DNA from: a virus
Virus record (IMG/VR): IMGVR_UViG_3300025168_000870
Coordinates: 1-20,519 of that record
Direction: 5' to 3' (one strand)
DNA length: 20,519 nt
The translations under genes and the position numbers were made by a program. The stretch's first letter is position 1. Every line of letters begins with the position of its first letter. Positions 14,820 to 20,519 of this stretch are shown piece by piece. A model generated the notes under the pieces. The model was given only the letters and a program-made list of their open reading frames with translations. It was not told the DNA's origin and did not search any database.

Positions 14820-15992
14820 AAACTTAAAATCAGAAGAATTATCATCTAACACTCTTACCTTGATGCCACCCGCTTCAATTTTTCCATGACTTTGTCTTGG
14901 ATTCATATCAACGTTTTTGGCTTTAGCAATACTATTTTTCATAGCATCTGCTTTACCTTGTTCGTAAAAGTGATTAGCAACAGCATCAGCATTCATAGCT
15001 GTATATATAGATTTGTGATAGCCTGACGCATCTTCAAGTTGATTATTTTTATCCAAAAACTTTTTGGTAAAATTGTTTATATCGCTTTGTTGATTTTTAA
15101 CAGCACTAGCATCTTTAATATTAAACCTAAACTTCTTGTCTCCAATGTTATATTCAAAACCTTTAAATTTATCATTAAAAACATTTTCGGTTTTTTTAGT
15201 AAAAGCATCTCTACTTTTTTTATTTATGCTTTTATTTACTTCTGATTCCTTGTTGTATCTATCAAAGAAGTTAACGGCTTTCTGTTGCTCGGTTGTGAGT
15301 TTCGATCCAGCTTTAATATCTTGATAGTATTTAGACTTTTGCCCGTCTAGGTGGCTTTTAGCGCTGGCAACTTGCTCTTTAAGCGCTAATTTTTTTCTTC
15401 GTATATCTCTGTCTTCGTCTACATCTTCGTCGAAAGAGAATTGATCTTCCATAAGGAAGTTAATTTCTTCGTTATCTAAATGAGGTTTTGTTTGCTTATA
15501 GTATTCATATAGTAAATCTTGATCTTCTAATTTACTATAATCTTGATTAAGCTTAACATAATCATTTAAATCTCCACCAGTCTCTTCCATAAAGTTCATT
15601 AACTTTTGGATATTTTCTGGTAATGGTTCACCGTTTTCTAAGTTTTCTTTAATAGCTTCTTCAGCTTCTGTAGCTATTTCTTCTACCTCAGCGTCTTCTT
15701 CTTCGGTAATTTCTTCTAGTACTGGAGTTTTTTGTGTTTCTGCTTCTGGCTGTGCTTCTGCTTTGTCAGTAACCTCTGTCACCGCTTCTTCAGATTTTTC
15801 TTCTGCCACAACTTCAGTTTCAACTTTATCTTCTTGTTGTACTGGTGGTTTGCTTAAATCTACTTTAATGACATCGTCATCTCCAGCAGATTCAAATTTA
15901 CTCTCATCAACTTGAGCCACGTTTTCATCACCTGGATCTTGTTGGTTTTCTTGTGTAGTCTCTTCGACTACTTCTTCTAATTTTTCTTCCAT
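14796..15992 (-). CDS. Putative scaffolding (prohead core) protein, 398 residues
   Basis: Complete frame lying between portal and major capsid genes, the usual place of a scaffold. Residues 1-125 are very acidic and low in complexity, rich in Glu, Val, Thr and Ala (VVEETTQEN, EEEDAEVEEIATEAEEA). Residues 126-180 give a helical segment (LMNFMEETGGDLNDYVKLNQ, then LLYEYYKQTKPHL). Residues 185-265 are charged helix with ERDIRRKKLALKEQ-like character (at 195-207 here DRDIRRKKLALKE). Residues 275-398 are basic, with GFEYNIGDKKFRFNIKD and a Lys/Phe/Asn-rich C-terminus. The acidic N-terminus with a basic C-terminus fits the scaffold pattern, in which the basic end binds the shell. No Ser-protease or other catalytic motif is visible, so it is not a self-cleaving protease-scaffold as far as I can see. 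It could instead be an inner-core structural protein. Confidence 0.66.
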   Translation of the reverse strand: MEEKLEEVVEETTQENQQDPGDENVAQVDESKFESAGDDDVIKVDLSKPPVQQEDKVETEVVAEEKSEEAVTEVTDKAEAQPEAETQKTPVLEEITEEEDAEVEEIATEAEEAIKENLENGEPLPENIQKLMNFMEETGGDLNDYVKLNQDYSKLEDQDLLYEYYKQTKPHLDNEEINFLMEDQFSFDEDVDEDRDIRRKKLALKEQVASAKSHLDGQKSKYYQDIKAGSKLTTEQQKAVNFFDRYNKESEVNKSINKKSRDAFTKKTENVFNDKFKGFEYNIGDKKFRFNIKDASAVKNQQSDINNFTKKFLDKNNQLEDASGYHKSIYTAMNADAVANHFYEQGKADAMKNSIAKAKNVDMNPRQSHGKIEAGGIKVRVLDDNSSDFKFKNNKFKK

Positions 15993-16018
15993 AATATAAT
16001 ATAATAATAATTAATAAA

Positions 16019-18439
16019 TTATCTAGGATCAAACGATCCTAAATCAAAACCACCGCCAAGTATATCATTACCTGAAGACTCAAAGTTTTTAGGTGGTTTG
16101 TCTTTTTTTCTTTGATCTATAAGTTCACTTTGTTGTGAGGCTTGTATTTTTGTTCTTTCATCCTTGCGATCTTCTTTTTCTTTTTCCCTACCCTTGAATC
16201 CCTCAACCTCCATACTTTTTAATCGCAAATTCATTTGAAATTCAAGTTGCATTAATTCTTTTTTATGATGAACTTCTTGTTGCATTTTGCCACTATTCAT
16301 CTCAGCTTTTAATTGTTCTAATTGAGCTTGGCTTTGTAATAATGCTTGATTTTTAAAAACTTCAGCTTTAGCGGCTGCTTCTTGAGTTTGTGCGTTTGCT
16401 TGAGCTTGAGCTTGTATATTTTGCTGTTGTAAAGCTTGATCCATCTTTATCTTCTTTTTTCTACGTATTTTAAGAAGTTGATTTGCAAGTTTTATATTGT
16501 TTATATTTCTTAAATCAATAACATCTTCTAAATCAATGCTATTTTGCTGAATAGCCATTTGGATATTGTTTTCTAATTTAAGTTTTTCTTCTTCGTCTGG
16601 TTGAAGGTTTATGAATATACCAAAGTCATATAAGTTTAAATCGCTTATTTCTTGTAAAGTAGCCATGTTATGAGCACCAATAGCTTGGATAAAAGCTTCT
16701 TTTGTTGGGGAATATTCTATAATATCTGATATTCTAAGTGATAAACATTCTGCTATTTGTGTTGTTAAAAATAAACCGGCGTTCAATATATGTCTTGTCG
16801 CTGTGTTTGAATTTGCCGCCGCTAGCTTTTGCACTCCAACTAATGCGTTTGCATCTGGCATACTACCATCTCTAGCTTCGTTTAATCCAGTTACATCTCT
16901 TATCATTTGAAGATAATAGTTATACGTACCAATTAAAGCCTGCATTTTATTACCACCACTACCACTTGTAATTTCTTGAATAGGTACTTTACCTGGATTC
17001 ATATCACCATCAGAGGTAAACGATCTACCAATAACAGATCCTGTTTGGAAGAACATGTTCAAGGCTTCTTGAGGATTATAATTTGTTCCATTCCCTAAAT
17101 CAATCTCAGCTAAACCATCAGCATCTAAATACACACCATCTGGCACCATGCGTGACATTACTTGTTGAAGTTTTAAGTGTGTTAATTGAATCATATCAGC
17201 AAATCCAGTGATTCTTTTAACTAAAGAGTCTATTTGACCATTATACATTCTAGGAGCTACAATAGCATAATTCATTTTTACTTTTGTATAATCACTTTTA
17301 GGTCGCATCATGTTTTTTGCCATCTCCCATTTAAGTAGCGTATCTGTACCAAGAATAATAGCTCCATCATAAAGACACTCTATAGATCTTGACATTCTAG
17401 AATATCCACCTTCTTTATCTTCTGGAGGATTGAAATTATCATCTTTAGGTATAATCTTTTCAGAACCAGTGAAAGTTTCTTTTATTTTATAAACTTCATT
17501 CATATAAGTTTTATAATTAAAATATAAAACTTGAATAGTATTTTCGTCTTCTTTGTCTGCAGAAAATCTAGTAGTGTTATTATTTCTATTAAAACTCTTA
17601 CTTTTCATTATATCCTCAAGATCAGATTCTGATAAGTGAGGAAATTGTTTTGCTAATTCGTTTACTGGAATAGATTTAACTTCACCAACGTAATATATAT
17701 CATCAAAATAAGGAGAGTCAGTATAAGAGTAAACAAGGTTTGCGGGGTCTACATAATCTATAATAACGCCCTCTGACGTATTGAAAGTAGTTTTTTCCGC
17801 GGCAATACCAATAGTAACTAAATCATAAAACGAACGTTTTTTCGTTAAATTATAATTATTCCCTTCCATTAAAGTTGTTATAGCTTGCTCTTCGGCTATT
17901 TCTATAGATTGCTTATAAGAAATTTGCATATGTAGTTCCAATTCCTCCTCTGTTTCTGGTAATTTCCTTGGATCATTTTCGTAAAGATCAACACCGAAAT
18001 GCTTTATAGCAGCGTCATTAAAATCTTTAGATTTCATATCGTTAACCACCGATTGTACATAAGCCGATCTTTTACTCATTCCATAAGGATCTTGAGAAAC
18101 AGCTTTAACATCATACATTCTATCTGAAATACCATTTACAACGATATCTACAAACTTAGATATAATTGGAACAGGCTTCCAATCTAAATTTAAATAGGAC
18201 AAATCACCATTTATAGATAACTCATCCTTATATTTTTGAATAGACTGTTCGCCTCTAGCGTATAATCTTAACTTATGAAAATCATTGCTATTAGATTTAT
18301 ATCTATTAACACTTCTATCATTATTAAACCATTCTTGTTCTATAGCTTTACCAACTTTTAAACCATACTCATAGCTAAGTTTCTCAGCATCACCTACGGT
18401 TTGACTTGGAAAATAACTTTTAATGCCAGACTCTGCCAT
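16019..18439 (-). CDS. Portal protein with long coiled-coil C-terminal tail, 806 residues
   Basis: Complete frame beginning 5 bases after the terminase stop and ending 26 bases before the scaffold-like gene. Residues 50-110 contain LRLYARGEQS and LNLDWKPVPIISKFVDIVVN, typical of the portal wing start. Residues 175-215 have EEQAITTLMEGNNYN and FYDLVTIGIAAEKT. Residues 400-435 form the long helix QLTHLKLQQVMSRM. Residues 515-552 read VTGLNEARDGSMPDANALVG and then QKLAAANSNTATRH, a stem and crown signature I associate with portals of crAss-like and related marine phages. Residues 610-660 continue with PDEEEKLKLENNIQMAIQQ. From about 665 to 785 the tail is Gln/Lys/Glu-rich, a likely coiled coil (QQQNIQAQAQANAQTQ). 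The portal forms the dodecameric vertex through which DNA is packaged by the adjacent terminase. A long charged tail may reach into the head or bind scaffold; this is inferred. Confidence 0.9.
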   Translation of the reverse strand: MAESGIKSYFPSQTVGDAEKLSYEYGLKVGKAIEQEWFNNDRSVNRYKSNSNDFHKLRLYARGEQSIQKYKDELSINGDLSYLNLDWKPVPIISKFVDIVVNGISDRMYDVKAVSQDPYGMSKRSAYVQSVVNDMKSKDFNDAAIKHFGVDLYENDPRKLPETEEELELHMQISYKQSIEIAEEQAITTLMEGNNYNLTKKRSFYDLVTIGIAAEKTTFNTSEGVIIDYVDPANLVYSYTDSPYFDDIYYVGEVKSIPVNELAKQFPHLSESDLEDIMKSKSFNRNNNTTRFSADKEDENTIQVLYFNYKTYMNEVYKIKETFTGSEKIIPKDDNFNPPEDKEGGYSRMSRSIECLYDGAIILGTDTLLKWEMAKNMMRPKSDYTKVKMNYAIVAPRMYNGQIDSLVKRITGFADMIQLTHLKLQQVMSRMVPDGVYLDADGLAEIDLGNGTNYNPQEALNMFFQTGSVIGRSFTSDGDMNPGKVPIQEITSGSGGNKMQALIGTYNYYLQMIRDVTGLNEARDGSMPDANALVGVQKLAAANSNTATRHILNAGLFLTTQIAECLSLRISDIIEYSPTKEAFIQAIGAHNMATLQEISDLNLYDFGIFINLQPDEEEKLKLENNIQMAIQQNSIDLEDVIDLRNINNIKLANQLLKIRRKKKIKMDQALQQQNIQAQAQANAQTQEAAAKAEVFKNQALLQSQAQLEQLKAEMNSGKMQQEVHHKKELMQLEFQMNLRLKSMEVEGFKGREKEKEDRKDERTKIQASQQSELIDQRKKDKPPKNFESSGNDILGGGFDLGSFDPR

Positions 18440-18444
18440 ATTTA

Positions 18445-20519
18445 TTATTTGATTATTTGTGAATTATTTCCAGTATTAGTATACTTAGAAACGTTTATGT
18501 TTAACTTAGGTTTTTCAACCTTTGCATTTGGAGCGTATAAATGTCTGTTGTTTGCCATGATAGCTAAACCAGAACTTATAGACGCGTCAAACTTTGTTCT
18601 TTTATTTATATCAAATCTGCTCCAATCATTTAACAAAGCATTAAAATATAAATCTCCAAGCGTTCCATCTTGCTTTATTCCAACGTGATCTTGAATGTAC
18701 ATTTCAATAGCAGCAGCATGAGCTTGTTTTATATCTTCGCTTGAATTTGGTATTCCGCCTACTTCTTTTTCTGCAACAGATAATTTGTTCCATATCTTAT
18801 CAGGACGATTCATGCTAAAACCTCTATATCCTCTACGTCTTAAATAGTATAAGAGACGAGGTTTATTGTTCTCTGCGAGTATAGGCATCCCGTAAAATAC
18901 TAAAGCCATGAGAACGTCCTCAAAAAACATCTCAGCTGTCGGTGGTCTTGACAGGTATTCTAAAAAGAAACTATTAGCCGGAGCATCTTCCATTGAGAAT
19001 CTAGTCAGCCCGTGTAAAGCTCCTTTAGAACCCTCTCCGTCTACAGTTCCTGATATATCGTAACTGTCACAACCAAAAGCCCCCATGTGTTCGTTGCCAG
19101 GCCATTTCACTCCATTTTTTAGTACTACTTTATTTTGGATTTGTTGAGGTGGAACCCAACTAACTTTAAATCTTCCTTTCTGGTCTGGGTAAAATATTAC
19201 TTGAGAATCTTTAACGCCATTGACCCACTGAAAATTACCTTGAGTTATCCCTAAGGTATTTGACATTTCTTCATTATAATCTATCTGCTCGTATATCTTA
19301 ACTAAGTTAAAAATAGAGTTTTTACTTTCATCCCTAAATGCATGCTCTGTTGTTCTTGGGAATTGGCGATAGAATTCATTTAAAGCATCGGCATCTCCCT
19401 TTAAACCATCGACTTCATTCTGCCAATTATCTATTACACCTACGTCTATTAATTCACCACTTGGGTCGAACACATCGACGTCAGGAGTAGTGAATACTGG
19501 AATTCCGTGCTCGTCAATAAATCCTTCATAGTTCCACTCCATTGGGACAAACAAAGAGTATAAACCAGATTTTGTTTGGCCGTTTCTATTTCGTTTTGTG
19601 ACATCTGAGGCATTGTATAGTTTTTTAAAATTTTCTCCACCTTTATCTAAAGCATTTGAAGTTGATCCCATCATACACTTTCCAATAATTCTACTACCTA
19701 ATCTTAAACATGTTTTTGTAACTCTCCAGTTATTTAAGATGTTCTCAGGTTTCTCCCATTTCCCGGCTTCATCATGTACTAATAAAGCTAATTTTTCACC
19801 ATCATAACTATTGTCTCCTGTATTCTTCCAGTCAATAGTTGTATCTAACCCTTCTAATTCTTCTAGTTTTTCGTTAACAGTTATCTTTTTTCTAGTAAAC
19901 CTAGTAGATGGAATCCTATATGCTAACTCTGTTTTTGGACGATCCATACCATCTTGGATAGGTTTGAAAAAAAATGGGTAGTTTATACTAATTGGAACAA
20001 TTTTATCAGTAAACATTTTCTTGGCATCTGAACCTGTTTTAGATAACACTCCATATCTACTATCACTTGCGAGAGTGGCTAAGTTAACCGTTTCGGCAGA
20101 TGACATGAACGAAAACCCTGAACGTCTGTTCTTTAGGTAGCACATTCCATAACATCTTTTATCTGCTTTACAAGCTTCCCAGAATATATAGAATAATCTG
20201 TTTGCCTCTCTGAAATCTGGAGCTCCAACATCTATCTTGCTCCATTGCAGGTACATATAGTGAGCACCTGTTATATATGTTGGTTTACCGTTATTTGTAA
20301 ACCAGAACCCATTATCTCTTCTATTGAACTCTTCGTCAATATATTCGAACCATTGTTCTTTTTGATCATCTGGATAAGTTCTCCAATCAAATATACTTTT
20401 TAAACGTTCTAGTTCTTTGGGTTGATCAGTTTTTACCCATTTGTTTTTTTCGTGCTTGAACACTTGCACTGGCACTTTGGGCAAAGCAACACGCAAGTTT
20501 TGGATTTCAAGTATTTCAC
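18445..20519 (-). CDS. Terminase large subunit (5' end cut by window edge)
   Basis: The packaging motor that cuts and translocates DNA into the prohead. The frame stays open to the right edge. An in-frame TTG at 20496 gives a 683-residue product, but about seven more codons (EILEIQN) precede it, so the true start probably lies outside. Counting from that TTG: K122-N-R-R-S-G-F-S129 is the Walker A, LALLVHDEAGKW at 236-247 the Walker B with D242-E243, and GSTSN at 277-281 the coupling motif. The nuclease part has GCDSYD (D477), a candidate second acid around D527 or E542, and RTKFDASISSGLAIMA at 633-648 with D637 as third acid. The Walker A lacks Lys in the usual place and resembles the lambda gpA version, with the Lys at the motif's start. 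ITGAHYMYLQW at 75-85 recalls crAss-like and marine phage terminases. No small subunit is visible in the window. Confidence 0.93.
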   Translation of the reverse strand, partial: EILEIQNLRVALPKVPVQVFKHEKNKWVKTDQPKELERLKSIFDWRTYPDDQKEQWFEYIDEEFNRRDNGFWFTNNGKPTYITGAHYMYLQWSKIDVGAPDFREANRLFYIFWEACKADKRCYGMCYLKNRRSGFSFMSSAETVNLATLASDSRYGVLSKTGSDAKKMFTDKIVPISINYPFFFKPIQDGMDRPKTELAYRIPSTRFTRKKITVNEKLEELEGLDTTIDWKNTGDNSYDGEKLALLVHDEAGKWEKPENILNNWRVTKTCLRLGSRIIGKCMMGSTSNALDKGGENFKKLYNASDVTKRNRNGQTKSGLYSLFVPMEWNYEGFIDEHGIPVFTTPDVDVFDPSGELIDVGVIDNWQNEVDGLKGDADALNEFYRQFPRTTEHAFRDESKNSIFNLVKIYEQIDYNEEMSNTLGITQGNFQWVNGVKDSQVIFYPDQKGRFKVSWVPPQQIQNKVVLKNGVKWPGNEHMGAFGCDSYDISGTVDGEGSKGALHGLTRFSMEDAPANSFFLEYLSRPPTAEMFFEDVLMALVFYGMPILAENNKPRLLYYLRRRGYRGFSMNRPDKIWNKLSVAEKEVGGIPNSSEDIKQAHAAAIEMYIQDHVGIKQDGTLGDLYFNALLNDWSRFDINKRTKFDASISSGLAIMANNRHLYAPNAKVEKPKLNINVSKYTNTGNNSQIIK

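Noticed and set aside
14796-15992. Prohead protease fused to the scaffold
   Set aside because: No Ser-His or Cys-His protease signature is visible. The N-terminal half is acidic low complexity.
18401-18688. Plus-strand frame of 95 codons across the terminase-portal junction
   Set aside because: It is antisense to two well-supported genes and has a composition of Phe/Leu/Ile typical of a shadow frame.
18445-20519. TTG at 20496 as the true terminase start
   Set aside because: The frame continues upstream to the window edge with no stop, and TTG starts are not used by the other genes here, so a start beyond the window is more likely.

Overview
The window looks like the virion-structure module of an AT-rich, double-stranded DNA tailed phage. 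The host is probably a marine Bacteroidetes (Flavobacteriia-type) bacterium. The phage call rests on a contiguous run of terminase large subunit, portal, scaffold-like protein, major capsid protein, connector-like proteins and a giant tail protein. The host call is inference. It rests on the complete lack of Shine-Dalgarno sequences before all ten visible starts, the A/T-only leaders (often containing AATAAATAA or close variants), and GC[TM]D...NY...DDGSC repeats of a kind common in secreted proteins of marine Flavobacteria. All eleven supported genes lie on the minus strand, so the module reads from the right edge of the window to the left.

Head and packaging region (about 20519 down to 12374): terminase large subunit (5' end cut by the window), an 806-residue portal with a Gln-rich coiled-coil tail, an acidic scaffold-like protein, a 498-residue major capsid protein, a strong intrinsic terminator, and a conserved-looking 276-residue protein of unknown function. 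The terminase and portal have features that recall crAss-like phages and related marine short-tailed phages. That placement is from memory and is not proven here.

Connector region (about 12373 to 10585): a structured RNA element, a 55-residue Cys-Gly-Cys mini-protein, and two proteins (228 and 288 residues) that look like neck, ring or tail-adaptor proteins. No tape measure, sheath or major tail-tube gene is visible, which fits a short-tailed (podovirus-like) particle.

Tail and adhesin region (10581 down to 1): a single 3,311-residue reading frame fills almost half the window. Its first ~2,100 residues look like a tail hub or stabilisation protein. The next ~960 residues carry fourteen Cys/Asp-rich repeat units interrupted by three probable beta-sandwich domains, and a unique ~230-residue domain ends it. 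Then come a 128-residue small protein and the start of a protein built from tandem 9-residue Gln/Ala/Pro repeats, cut by the left edge.

The most interesting feature is the giant protein, which appears to fuse a tail hub to a bacterial-surface-type repeat adhesin. Other notable points are the lambda-like deviant Walker A in the terminase, the cUACGg-capped RNA structure before the mini-protein, and the terminator directly after the capsid gene. There is no gene-free stretch over 300 bases, and no tRNA, CRISPR array, insertion sequence or integrase was seen.
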